Assembly (NCBI RefSeq): GCF_002999335.1
Contig: NW_020312369.1
Span: forward strand, 527,365-591,364
DNA: 64,000 nt
Direction: 5' to 3'
Source of the DNA: Cyclospora cayetanensis
Taxonomy: Eukaryota; Apicomplexa; Conoidasida; Eucoccidiorida; Eimeriidae
The notes under the pieces were generated by a model. That model was not told where the DNA came from. It did no database searches and saw only the letters and a program-made list of their open reading frames with translations. The first letter of the stretch is position 1, and every line of letters starts with the position of its first letter. The translations under genes were made by a program, and so were the position numbers. Below, piece after piece: positions 1-12,200 of this stretch.

Positions 1-2299
1 GCTATGCCAAGCACCCCAGCTGAGTCCCCATAGTCCCTCCGCATACACCTGCGAGGCTGCAGGCATTGCCTACAAACACACTGGTACACGGAAAAACTGG
101 CCTAACGCCCGGTTCACAATTGGCACCTTCATTATTTCTGCGTCTTCCAGCTGTACTGATGGGGTGCAGCCATACTTCTGGGACGTTTGCACCTTGTAAC
201 GACCCAAGCTACACCTAGGCACATTTGACTACACTGGCTATGGAAAACACACTCGTCTCTCCAGGGCTTATGACGCAACGGTACCGCAACTGGCTCAAGA
301 ACAGAACGCTGGGAGTTTGAGTCACTATGGGCTCCTTTTCGCGTGTGATTCCTGGTTGGCTTCCTTTTTTTTTTGCATACATCTTGTTTCTTGCAGAGAA
401 GCGCCAGCTGATTGCAGTAAGACAGACTATTTTGTGCATGCGGACGAGATGCTATGTGCGACTAGCTGTGAATGCACGAAGTGCTACGAGGGTGCAGCAG
501 CGCTTAGCCTAGCTGCTAAAGACTCCGAGACTACAACCAGATATAGTAGATGGTTGGCAGAAGGCCGCAAAAGGAGTGAAAATGCAAAACAGACAGCAGG
601 AAAGCCACAGGTTGAAAGGAGAGCGTGTACAGGAAATCTGAAGAGACGAAAGCAGCCAACGGATTTCACACAAGACTTTTAGTGCAGATGGGGCACTGGC
701 TGAGCCCTTATCGGATCACACGGAGACGCTCCCTCCTACGTTAACTTATGCTCCTGGCTGTAACGTTGATGAGAAAGAGACTGAGCCTCAAAATACTCGG
801 TGGGAGAAAGGTGATGCACTAAGGAAGAAAAGCTAATTAACACATAAGAAGAAGAGCAGTGCCTCACTAAGTCACGGAAGGGCATGGCTATATGGACTCC
901 AGGCACTAACTCTTTAGTTCAGCTGGCGAGTACTTTTGGCCCTCCCTGTGATTACAGAGTCAAACCAGCTTGAGAAATCCTCAGTGTGGCTGCAGAAACA
1001 GCTCCACTGGAGTAAACACGAGCACGCTGCAGGGCAGCAGGTGCAAAACGCTTCATCAAAAGCCTCCGTTGGAAGGCACCTAGCTCCAAAGATAAATAAA
1101 ACTTGATAAAACTTATCAAATGTTCCTTATAAAAGACTTTTTTCTTCACCTGCCTGCGCCTCTCAAATTTTTTGGCATGAGAAGAGATGGTCAGCCAGGG
1201 TGCGCGTAGCTGCACTCTTCATGCAACCTAAGAATTCACATCTGGGTGGACTTACCGCCCAGCACATACTTACCTAACGTTGCATGTTCGTATATGGAGC
1301 TACAAGTGAAGTGTAATTAGAAAGTGATCAGACCGACAAACCAAGTAGGCGTTTCCTTGCTGGCTCTCAGATAAATGTAACTAGTGTTTGCAAAGGGCTC
1401 ACGCGTAGCTTTGTTCGCTACCCTAAGAGTTGTTGTATTCGTTAGATCGGGGGCGGGGAAGGGGAGGAGGGCACGCACAGAGCGGGCTGCGGCTAGCCAG
1501 CATTGCAAGAGATGTATGACGCTCAACATGAACAGAAGGGTGGTGCCTTGAACCTTCACGCGCTTGTTTGCATAGGGGCAGTCTATTCTGCAGTAGTCCC
1601 TTATGATAAGCTGCAAAAGAGGTCGGTTGTGTTCTCAACATGCATTCTTGAGGGCCAGCACCGTTGAGATACCCAACTTCTGGCATCTCTTCTACTTCCT
1701 TTTTCGGTGTGTGTACACCTCGTTTGTCTTTTGTGCCTCCCCGACTATCGCGGAATCGAAGCACTCAGGTTTGAGCGGCGCTTGTACTGCCAGATGCGCA
1801 ATGGTTCATGCCTCTCCATAGCATGAAATAGGCTAAGATAAGAAGCAAACAGTTTTGGTTCAGCTTGATTCGTGTATTTAGTAGCCAGCCACCGATTTTT
1901 GGTGCGTACCAGCCAGAGGCGAGACACCATTAATAGGCAGCCTTTACTTGCCAGCAGGAGGAACACGTGCGAAAATGCAAAAATACCGAACGACAGATGG
2001 TAGAGCAGAGTCAGTGTACCAAAATTTTGAATGGATGAAGCAAAAGAATTGATTTCGTATGCACACGCGTGGCAAAGCGTTACGGTAGTCCTACACATGG
2101 GGTCCCTCGACCCTGGAAGGTGCAGCCAGCGTCTGCTGCTGGTGCTCCTGTTGGTGCTCCTGCTTCTATCAGCACCCTACACGATTGCTTTTACGCTGCT
2201 ATTTATTCCTTTGATTCATCTTGACGCACGTGCTGCTGCACACATTAGTGTTCTGATACGTGTACGTTAAGGGTTTAGAGTCCACGATCTTCACTAAAG
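1..2299. other. 5' flank without a supported gene
   Basis: I see no coding region here that matches a known family. Open frames on both strands are short and mutually overlapping. The frame at 2031-2270 reads as a Leu/Val-rich stretch because of a CTGCTGGTGCTC run and is not convincing. The segment contains one copy of a dispersed repeat (listed separately) and, next to 2300, presumably the promoter of the isomerase gene. No recognisable core promoter motif is evident. Confidence 0.5.
1045..1620 (-). repeat. Dispersed LTR-like repeat, copy A
   Basis: The stretch at about 1045-1222 aligns by eye to 21540-21725 in the same orientation. Shared blocks include a TTCATCAAA segment, AAACTTGATAAAA, a TTCTTC...CTGCC...CGCC segment, and CAGCCAGG.TGCGCGTAGCT. 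A second block near 1570-1605 (GGCAGTCTATTCTGCA) matches the copy at 21790-21815, so the copy may extend to about 1620 with an insertion. Related sequences flank the Ty3/gypsy remnant at 22.7-25.2 kb, so this may be a decayed solo LTR. The strand follows that element. Identity is moderate and the ends are not defined. Confidence 0.45.
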
Positions 2300-5200
2300 A
2301 TGTCTTCCGAGTTCCTTTTTTCCAGAGCCTGTGGGCTGCTAAAGCAGCAAAAAGGTCTGAAGCACAATCTCAGGGAATTGCTCAAGGACGAAGCCAGAAA
2401 TGATCGCATGTTCAGAGAATTTAACGGTATGACTTCTCTAAAAGCCACACCAGGCCTTGAAAGCCAGGGCTTTGTGGCAGAGGCTTTCATCGCCGCCAGA
2501 AACTCAAGGGCTCAAATCGCTCGAGCCTGAAGCTAGTAGACGAAATGTGCCGCGTTACCACCATGAATTTCCACGCTCGCAGCGCGCCCAGTGTCTCAGG
2601 TGTACGTCCACGCGGCTTGGGGTTTGTGTGCAGGCATCTGCATGGACTTCAGCAGACAGCTCATTGATCAGCAAGGCCTCGATGCTCTGTTGGAACTATC
2701 CAGGGAGCGCCGAGTACGAACATTAAGGCCTCACGAGCTTCACAGGGCAACTGCCTGCTTGTGTTTTCTATGCATGCCTGCCTGCGTATAACATGTCGAA
2801 CAGGCCCCTATGCTACCCGCGGCGTGCTGGGGTCGTGTGGTGCCGGCGTGTGCTGTGTGACTGTTGCAAAGGGGTCAGCGCCCCTCCCCCTCCCCCCTCC
2901 TATCCGTGTATCACTTGCGACGTATGTTGCAGTGTGAGCGCGTGCGTTGGCGTCTAGGTCTTGGAGCAAGCAAAGGCCATGGCTGCGGGAGAGAAAATCA
3001 ACACAACAGAGGGCCGCAGTGTGTTGCACTTCGCTTTGCGAGCACCCAAGGGCCAGACGCTTCGAGTGGGGGGAGAAGATGTCGTCGCCGAGGTTCACAA
3101 AGTCTTGCATCGCATCAAGGAGTTTGCAGACAGCATCAGGAACGGTCTGTCTCGAAGGCCCCGCTTCAAAAAATGTGCCTAAATCAGAAACCGCCGTCAA
3201 CACAGCCTGCAGAACCTAGTCACAAGGCTCTCACCTTGCAGCGCATATATACATATATATGTGCACATGGTGTAGTAATCTGCTTCTCCCTTGATTTCTG
3301 AATCTCTTCCCCCGTTAGTGCAAAAAGCAGAATTGGTGTCCTTGGAATTTCATGCGTGGTTCCTGGACTTATCTGCACGGAGCTGTGCGTGCCTCTCTAC
3401 ATCTCTCTCTATATATGCATATTCGAATGCATGTGAAACACTCTGTGCACCTACACCTCACGGTTACGAGCAACGAACGTGCGCTGGTTTTCTGTTTAGG
3501 CACTCTTAGGGGCGCGACTGGCAAGCCTCTGAAGAATGCGATTTGTGTTGGCATTGGCGGCAGTTACCTGGGCAGCGAGTTCCTCGTGGAGAGCCTCAAG
3601 ACAGACGCCTCTGCGGCTAAGCAGTCGGAGGGGCGGACTATCAGGTCCGCAAGCGCGAGCAGCCTGGGGGTCTCTTGCGCATTGCGGCTGAGGGGTTTGT
3701 CTTGTGCTGTGCTGGGGAGCATTGAGGCTTGAGCGTTTGGGTGCTGGACGCTTTCCGAGGTGTACGTACTTCCTCAGATTCCTAGCCAACGTTGATCCCA
3801 TCGACGTATCCCGCGCGACGGCCGGCCTTCGCCCCGAGGAAACTCTGGTGATCATCATCTCAAAGACCTTCACGACTGCAGAAACGATGCTGAACGCACG
3901 GGCGCTGAAGCAGTGGCTGCGGGAGGGAATCCACGTGGAAGAGGAAGCGCTCGGTAAGCTGGAGCGGCGGGCCGGGGGGCACATACTGTAGCGACACTGA
4001 GGAAAAACCCGTGATTGCGCCGTCGCGTCTCAAAATAGGAGGCTGCGAAAGTAGGAGGTAACGCGAGGCTTCGCAGGCACAGGCCTCTCTAGAATAGTGG
4101 CAGTCTGCGCGCCTCGTGTATTGGCGACCCCTAAGGGTGCGTGCGAGACTCCAACATGTCCTCCCTGCTGCGCGCAGGGAAGCACTTGTGCGCTGTCAGC
4201 ACCAACTTGAAGCTCAGCTCCGAGTTTGGGATTGCTGAAGAAAGGGTGTTTGGATTCTGGGACTGGGTTGTGAGGCTGCCCTTGAGCTAGTTTGAATTTG
4301 AAAGCACAGGCGTTCCCGCGATTTTCCCCAGTAGCCTCTTGCACTCGGGGTCTAGGCTTCGGAGGCAGCAAATCTAGTGTTGTATTGGGGGAGTGGCTTG
4401 GGGGGCACTTTTTTGAGCGAGGATGGAGGACTGAGGGCCAACTAACGCCCCTTCGCCGTTACTGTAGGGCCTAACAGATTTGCGTTCTGGGCTGTAGACT
4501 GGCTTCGGTGTCTGTTATGAAGAGAGCTTCCTCTAGACATTTCTTCGATTGGGGGTGTTGCTCGCTCAGGGAGGGCGCTTCTCTGTGACTTCTGCTGTCG
4601 GCGTTTTGCCACTGGCGATTCATTTCGGGTTCGACGTCGTCGAAAGCATCTTGAAAGTGAGGAGCAAACAGCAAGCGCGGGACCGCTCTCCCCTGCCGTT
4701 TTCTCGAGCATTTGCTCCATTTTGTGTCCCCTCCTCGCGCGGTTCTTTCTCTGGAGTTCCTCTGCATGGTGGTTTGGAGCTTGCGGCTGGACGGCTAATT
4801 TGCAGGGCTGTCATGACATGGACAATCACTTCCTGCAAGCGCCTCCCGAAAAGAACTTGCCCTTGCTGCTCGGGCTTATCTCCGTGTACAACTCCTCCGT
4901 CCTCCAGCTGAACTGCGTTGCTGTATTGCCTTACTGCCAGGTGACCAGCGAGGCTGCGCGATAAAGGCGCTCCGGGAGAATATTTTTCGCTACACCCTGA
5001 CTAGTCCTAGTCGTGCATGTCCCCTTGCACACTGGCGTTTCGCCTGCATCTTACCGGGAGAGTCGTTGTTCGAGGGCGTTCTGACCGTCCTTTCAAGCGC
5101 AGCCCTCCCTAGTGTTCACACGGCCTCTGCTTCTTCTGCGCTCGCTTTCTCCTCCTCAGGCCATGCACCGATTCGCTGCCCATATTCAGCAGCTCACCAT

Positions 5201-7096
5201 GGAGAGTAACGGTACGCCCCTATGCTAGGAGGGGTCCCCCAGAGTCAAGGAAGGCTCTGCGCCTCCCCCAGCAGCTCTCTGTGCGTAGCTTTCTCTTCTC
5301 TCGGAAGACTGAGCATGACCCGCCTTTATTTGCCCTGAGACTGCTGAATGCATTGGAGACTGGGCAGCTCAAAAAGGAATCTTTGCATGCCACCCTGCGC
5401 GCGTCGACCCCTGAATCACTGATGCTCAGCAGCGCACGGAGGAACAGGCGCATCCAACAAACGCGCGACTTAGGGTATGGTTGGTGGCCGCTGCAGGCAA
5501 GGGCGTTGACTTGTCGGGAAAGCCGCTCGCAGGTCCAGCAGGCGAAATATACTTTGGCGAACCAGGAACCAACGGGCAACACAGGTGTGTGCCAATCGTG
5601 AGAAATAGAGATCCGTGTGGCGGGAAGCTGGCCGCTTTTTCCAGGTAGTGGTCCGAGACGTAAACAGGGGGATCTTTGTTTTGGAGATGCGAAACGCAAA
5701 TATTCCTGTCGTTTCCGGGGCCTGGTGTGCATGCACGCAGCTTCTACCAGCTGCTACACCAGGGCCGAATTATTCCAGCCGAGTTCATTGGTTTCAAAAA
5801 GTCCCAGACCCCGATCAACCTTCCGGTAAACCTCCAAAAAGCGCTGGCGCCTGCCCACACCGACACCCAGACGCACAGTTACAAACATACACATGCGTAC
5901 AAACACTCAAACATCCATCCATCCATCCATACACACGTGCATGCAAATACACGTACATGCATCCATACGCATGCAGTCATAGTACACTCAAGGGCTTTGG
6001 GTTTGCTTCCCGTGGCAGAGAGGAGGCGCCTGTCTGTTTCTTCGGAAGGTTCCTTTGGGGATATCCTCTAAGCGGCTCTGGCTTTCGGCCCTTTACGCGG
6101 AGAAGGTTTCGCGAGGTTATTTGTTTGCTTGATGGTAGTTGGTGCTGTGTGTGCAGAATGAGGAGGTTTCCAATCATGACGAATTGATGTCGAATTTCTT
6201 TGCCCAACCGGACGCGCTTGCCTTTGGGAAGACACAAGAAGAGCTTCAGCAAGAGGGCGTTCCTCAGGAACTTATTCCGCACAAGACGTTTGGTGGAAAT
6301 AGGCCCTCGACCCTGTGTGTCAAGAAAGACTAATCTTATGCGAGTCCTTCGAAGCAAAATGCGGTCTTTGGCTTCTCCAGAGATTTCTGTGCATTCGCTC
6401 GCCCCCAGCACTGTGCAAACGAGCAACGTCTGCGGCGTCTCAAGGTGCTTCGCTGTCTGCAGATTACTGGTTCCCGAGTGCAACGCCTACTATCTAGGGA
6501 TGCTCCTTTCCCTCTACGAGAACCGTGTGGCGACTGAGGGCTTCGTCTGGGGCATTAATTCGTTTGATCAGTGGGGGTGAGAGCGACCTCCGTAGGCTGC
6601 GTTTTCTTCTTTTCCTGTTGCTGCTGTCCCTTCTTGCAGGTGCTGCGCTGCTTGTGTGGGGGTGTGGGAAAGGGAGGGGGAGGGTAAACACCGCGCTGAT
6701 GTTGCCTTTTGTGATGTTTTTGGGGACTGCAGCGTGGAGTTAGGCAAGGTGCTGGCGAAGGATATCCGCAAAGTTCTGAGTGCTGCACGTCACGGCAAGC
6801 AGTGCGTTTTCACGTGGCGTTCTCAGTGGTTGTGTCGGTGTATTTTGGGTGGGGGATGGCTGCGAGCGCCTCAGGGGCACCTCCGGACGTGTACATGCCA
6901 TAAACGACCCGCTGTGGCTCATGTTGCTGCGCCTCTGGGCACATGAATTCTGATGTGAAAGTGTATACGTGTATGTATGAGCATATATGCATGCATACAC
7001 ATACGTGAACGCATGAGCGCTACATCTGTAGGCACCCAGGACTTGAATCAAGTGCCTGCATCCTTTCCTGCGTTGGTGAGGGGCCGCCTCGCGTAA
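2300..7096 (+). CDS. GPI: Glucose-6-phosphate isomerase, 15 exons
   Basis: Cytosolic glycolytic enzyme interconverting glucose 6-phosphate and fructose 6-phosphate. Exons read, with consistent phase: 2300-2426, 2634-2713, 2958-3144, 3500-3644, 3778-3953, 4178-4269, 4570-4656, 4806-4940, 5160-5211, 5497-5584, 5741-5825, 6157-6314, 6463-6576, 6733-6788 and 7032-7096, giving about 548 residues, the normal size for the family. Family landmarks appear in order: [59 protein letters not shown] with a following [27 protein letters not shown] and [13 protein letters not shown]. The start is the first ATG of exon 1, followed by [16 protein letters not shown] N-terminal sequence. Junction 14/15 is the least certain; the model ends [16 protein letters not shown]. 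Introns carry TA/CA simple repeats (for example 5870-5975). The next gene downstream is convergent. Confidence 0.93.
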
Positions 7097-7964
7097 GGGG
7101 GGAGTTTTTGCCGTTTATGGCCTCTTTCGAGTGGAAGAATCTGTTAGGATATGTTGAAGCCTGTTAGAAAGGGGTTTTTGTAGCATTCTGTGAATCGGAA
7201 ATTTTTCCAGCGGCACTCAAGCCTTCTGCACGTTGAAGGCGATGAAGTCGTTCGCATGTACACACATACACATATGTATACATGTATACAATTGCAGATA
7301 GTCCAGGTGTTCACGCACCTGGGCTATGGAAAACGCTGGGTGGGAGAGTGCGTATTTATATTGCAAGAAGTAAATAGTGATGAAGTTGTATATCTACGTA
7401 TCTACAGCCATATCTGGACAATGTGTGACCCGCTGCGCATGTGTCGCTGTTTGTGGACAACTGCAAATGGGGCTGTATATAGCCCTCTGTCCATAGCATT
7501 AGCATGGGTTAATTGCAATGCATGAAATACTTACATCGCTTCAAGTATGTCGATTTTTAAATGGCGCATTGGCGAATGTGTGTCGGGTGCGTGAATTTGT
7601 GCACAGGCCGGACGTCAGCCGCCTTTGCTGCCCAACGCAGCGACTCCTCAAGTACTATCTCTCGTCGTAAACTGTGTACATGCACAGTTTCTTTTATTTT
7701 GCATCAACAACCACAGAACATTGTAGTTTGGCAAATGACAGGAAAGAGCTGCCCCTCGCCTGCCTCCATACGCCCGAGCTGCACGTGTATGCCAACATGT
7801 TTTACGCCCCCAGCAACGTCGCTGCTGCCAATAAGATGGTAGCGACGTCTGCCACGACATACCGCATTTGTGAGGTGTGTAAACGCAACGGCTATTCTTA
7901 CATTGCTGCGTCATTGCAGCGTTTTTGCTCGTGTGATACTTCTGAGCGCCGTGTATATACGCTG

Positions 7965-8016
7965 CTGCCTCTACACTTAGGGCCTGCCCATGGGCAGGCC
8001 CTAAGTGTAGAGGCAG
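7965..8016. repeat. Perfect 52-bp palindrome with no spacer
   Basis: The sequence from 7965 to 8016 equals its own reverse complement; the centre is CCCATGGG at about 7990/7991 and each arm is 26 bases (core arm CTACACTTAGGGCCTGCCCA). It lies in the spacer between the 3' ends of the convergent GPI and MQO genes. It could form a cruciform in DNA, or a long hairpin in read-through RNA of either strand. Long perfect palindromes without a loop are rare and unstable, so an assembly fold-back artefact must also be considered. Confidence 0.9.
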
Positions 8017-8397
8017 TTACACCCAAGCGTAATTTGCGGGTCTCTGCTAGCTACGCAGTTTGAGGCATGGCATAGATGGCTGCAGAGATACACTCCCTTG
8101 GTCGGTGCCGCCGCCTGCACACGTTCGAGCGCAGCTCGCCAAGCAACCCGCGCAGGGTGCACACCACAGAGGGTGCAGCCAGCAGATGCCTTGCTTCCGT
8201 GTTTAAAATGAGACTGCGAAAAGGAGGGCAGCGCGCCTGACAGAGGCACGAGGGGTGCAGCATTCTCTTGCAGCCCGTGCAAGGACTTTCTGACGACTGC
8301 GGCCCCTCGTTCTCCCACAAGGAAGGGCCTCTCAGGGAAATTGGTTGGCAGTGCATGCACCTGATGATGCTTGCTTGGAGGGGCGGAACACGTAACC

Positions 8398-8940
8398 CGC
8401 ACCCAAAAGAAAACCCTCGAGACGCCATGAGAGAGCAGCAATCAGCGTGTCAGTGCATCTACAGCGTCAACAAGCGAATCGCTTCCTAAGGATGCATGCG
8501 AAACAGGGACTTTTGACGTGCAGGAGAGGAAAGAGGAGGCGTCTGCCAATGGGGTGATTGCCCTGGTTAAGGTGCACCGCACCCAAAAGAAAACCTTTGA
8601 GACACTATGAGAAAACAGTTTTCAGCGTGTCAGTGCATCTACAGCGTCAACAAGCGAATCGCTTCCTAAGGATGCATGCGAAACAGGGACTTTTGACGTG
8701 CAGGAGAGGAAAAAGGAGGCGTCTGCCAATGGGGTGATTGCCCTGGTTAAGGTGCACCGCACCCAAAAGAAAACCTTTGAGACACTATGAGAAAACAGTT
8801 TTCAGCGTGTCAGTGCATCTGCAGCGTCAACAAGCGAATCGCTTCCTAAGGATGCATGCGAAACAGGGACTTTTGACGTGCAGGAGAGGAAAAAGGAGGC
8901 GACTGCCAATGGGGTGATTGCCCTGGTTAAGGTGCAGCGC
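8398..8940. repeat. Three tandem copies of a 180-bp unit
   Basis: The block beginning CGCACCCAAAAGAAAAC recurs at about 8399, 8579 and 8759 with an exact period of 180 bases. The second and third copies differ at only a few positions, while the first is more diverged and lies closer to the GPI side. Each unit includes AGCGTGTCAGTGCATCT and a GGATGCATGCGAAACAGGG segment. Stops occur in the frames examined, so I do not read it as coding. It lies in the 2.1-kb convergent spacer (7097-9226), which has no other recognisable gene. Confidence 0.93.
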
Positions 8941-9226
8941 ACCTACTGGCATGCCCTCCACAAAGCCATATGCCCTACTGGGGCCTGGCGTTCACCGGAG
9001 GTGCAGACGCCCCTCTCCTTGAGTGAGTCAATGAGGTACATTGAGCATGCGGACCTTGATCGCCAATGCGTTTAGTGCGCCTTAGGCAACTCAACTATTG
9101 AGAAAGAAATAATGTCACTTGGGTCATGAGTTGTTTTACTTTGAGGGTTCGAGCGCCAGTTCAGGTGCACATACACTGCAGCACGCCTGATGGTTAGACC
9201 AGTGGCAGTGTTCACCTGAAAAGGGC

Positions 9227-12200
9227 CTAGTAAACAACGGGATACTCTCCATCCAGAAGCGTTTTATTAAATGCCTTTTCATTGAACTCTGCCCCCAATT
9301 GCTTGACGATTTCTTTCAAGTCGGTTTGCGCAGTTCCCAAGCAAGTGGTGCCACCCGGCGAAGGGGTGATGTTGAAAATTATATTTTCGCCTGCAGCGTA
9401 AAAAGCATGTACAAATACAGCCACGCCAATGCGCGAAAACACAGAACAACACACACTGGCCACAAACAATATCTACATACACAAAGACCATGCGAACACA
9501 TAGCTGATGTCCACACACCTTCCATCAAAAGGCAGAGTCAAGCTAACGGGCACTATATGCAGCAGCCGTGGAAACACGCGTCACAAGAGTTTTTTTTCAA
9601 AAAAGAGGATGAGTCGCGCAGGCGACGCACTGTTTCTCAATTATGCTATCGATTGCAAGAAAAAAGAAACGCCCTCGCCGAATGCCAACCCTACCCATTC
9701 CCACCAGTGCCGCCGCCATATTCACGCACCATGCCCAACGCACACGTCTAAGCAACTGACCAGTCATGATCTTCCCTTCTCCCAGGAGCAGTTTCTTCTG
9801 CTCTTTGTCGATGAGCTGAGGCCGCACCCCTCCAAATCCCTTTGCGTACTTCAAGTCTTCTGGCTTAATGGAAGGCACGATTTTGCTCACATCCTGAACA
9901 CAAGAAAAGAAGGAGGCCGTTTTTGAACTGCGTTGTCGAGGTTCAAGGGCATCCCACGGGGCGAGCAAGAGAATCGTCAGCGCGCATCACGAAGGTATTC
10001 GAAGGAAATTTTTGCGACAGCAGAAATTTCAAAATGCTGCCACAAGCCTCCCGCAACGGCATGCTGGTGGAGCCACCCCTCGTCGCTAGGCCACCTCCCT
10101 GCCTAAGCACAGCACCTACCTTGGCGAAGAGATGATGATTCAGCACGGGCACTTCAAAAAGGAAGTTCCTCAAGACGTAATTCCGCATGTGCCGCGTGTT
10201 TAAGAGCTCAATATACACCTTCAGGAGATTCAGATCGGGATTTACGACCCGCAAGAAATCTGGAAGGGTGCAGATGTTGAACCGTTCCAAGAGCGGCAGT
10301 GGCAGCGCCGTCGGGCCGAATCGGGTAAGTCCTTGCGCTACTACGTCTGGATCTCCATGAACGGCAGCGAAAGGCAGGCGAGAATCCTGCACTGTATAGA
10401 CCTTCCCGTTGAGCCTGCGGCAGCGAGCAGTACCCATGCCAAGGCCACAGCACACGCGCTAAGAAAGCTCGCTTTGGAGGCGAGTGCGCACGCGTAGGAC
10501 TGGAATGGGAGGCGCAGGAATAGAGCACAGACGAGCAAAAACTTCCTTGGAAAAACAGCCCAGCGAAGAAACAAGACCGTAAAATACAAAACACCCCATC
10601 CTTGCCTACATACAGACAGAGCTACAAAGGGAGAGGCAGTAAAATGATTGCAAATGGCGATCGGGCACAACAATGAGTTACAAACGCCAGGATTTCGACT
10701 GCTCTACATAAGAGAGATGTATATAGAGAAATGTACATGCATACATATCCGTATACCAATATATATACACATATAAATATATATATGCATACATACATAT
10801 ATTTACATATATATTTATGAATATATATGTATATATGTATACCTGTATATAAATATATATATACATATACATATACATATACAAAGAGCGAGACAGAGAG
10901 GTAGAAAAAAGATGATTACTAGCGGAAAGTGAAGAGAGTGCACTGACGCACATGCGCTCCGTAAAGTAGAAGGATCCGGCCATAGGCAAGCAGGAGTACT
11001 GCAAGCCGTATCCCATGCGTTGGGCAAATAGCAATGAGTGCCCGCATGCACTCACCACCACGAAGCGTGCCTGAAGTGCGTCACAGCAAGACATCCACAA
11101 CGGCAGCATAAGAGGGCTGACAACGCACGTCGCGTGCTTTCAAAATTGCCCGTAAGAAAATCGCCGTGGGAAGGCAGAGAGGGGGCTGCCAGTGGGCGAA
11201 GAAGAAGCGCAAGCAGAGAAAACAGAAGTGCGGCACATAGAAACGCGCATGGTGTTGTACAGATGCGGGTAGAAAGAGCGATGTTGGAAAAGGGGAAGCA
11301 TCTCGAGACTCTTCCTCTCCAATTACCTGCTTCACTCCACGGTTCGTGCGGATAGAAAAGAGATCCTCCCTCTCCCGCCGAATTTCCAGCACCTCGGTAT
11401 TTAATCCAAGGTCGATCTTCTAAAGCACAAACGCAGATACGCGAAAAAAAACAGCGAAGCAAACCTCCACGAAAGAACAGCGAACGTCCATGCAGAAGAT
11501 TCCATGCCTAAAACAATCACCCTTTCTCTATTCTTCCCCTTCTGCTGTGCTGCTGAATCTCCCTAGCGAGCCCGCGGCCGCATTTTCGCGAGAGAACAGC
11601 AACATATCTACTATTAAAAGCCATTCAAATTACTCATGGGTGTGTGTATATGTATGTATGTGTGTGTGTATATGTATGTATGTGTGTATGCACATGTATG
11701 TATGTGTGTATGTACATGTATGTATGTGTGCATGTGAGGGTACGAATGCATCTGTAGTTGTGTATGTGTATGCTGATGTACATGTAAAGCTGAATGTATG
11801 CACATGTATGTATTTAAGGTGCATCAATGGCTCTGCTCTTGCGCTTGCCTTGTCGCTTCCAAGGGCCTTTGCCTGCTCAACAAAGGCCTCCGCGAGGTGC
11901 ACGTAATCCACGCCGGTATACTCGTTGGGAACATACATGGCGCAAACTTCCTCAGGTCGCTCGAAATTAGAAGATCTCAGACCAACGCGGGGTTCGACTT
12001 CGCAAATCTGCAGACACACGCCGGCAGGGGATGTTAGCGACCCCACCACAACAGTGTTGCATCGCCTCGACGCGAAGGCTTCCCAGTCTGTGTGGCGCAA
12101 GAGGCCTAACCCCTTCCCCTTAACCCCTTCGTGCAGTGGCTGCGAGCGTCGCCCTCTTCTATGCCCACCTGCTGCTTGTTGATGAGCTGCAGAGAAGTGA

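Noticed and set aside
2031..2270. Hydrophobic small protein upstream of GPI
   Set aside because: The Leu/Val run comes from a CTGCTGGTGCTC repeat, and no supporting features such as family similarity or splice context were seen.
8398..8940. CRISPR-like array
   Set aside because: The three units are direct tandem copies of 180 bases without short spacers, in a eukaryotic genome.
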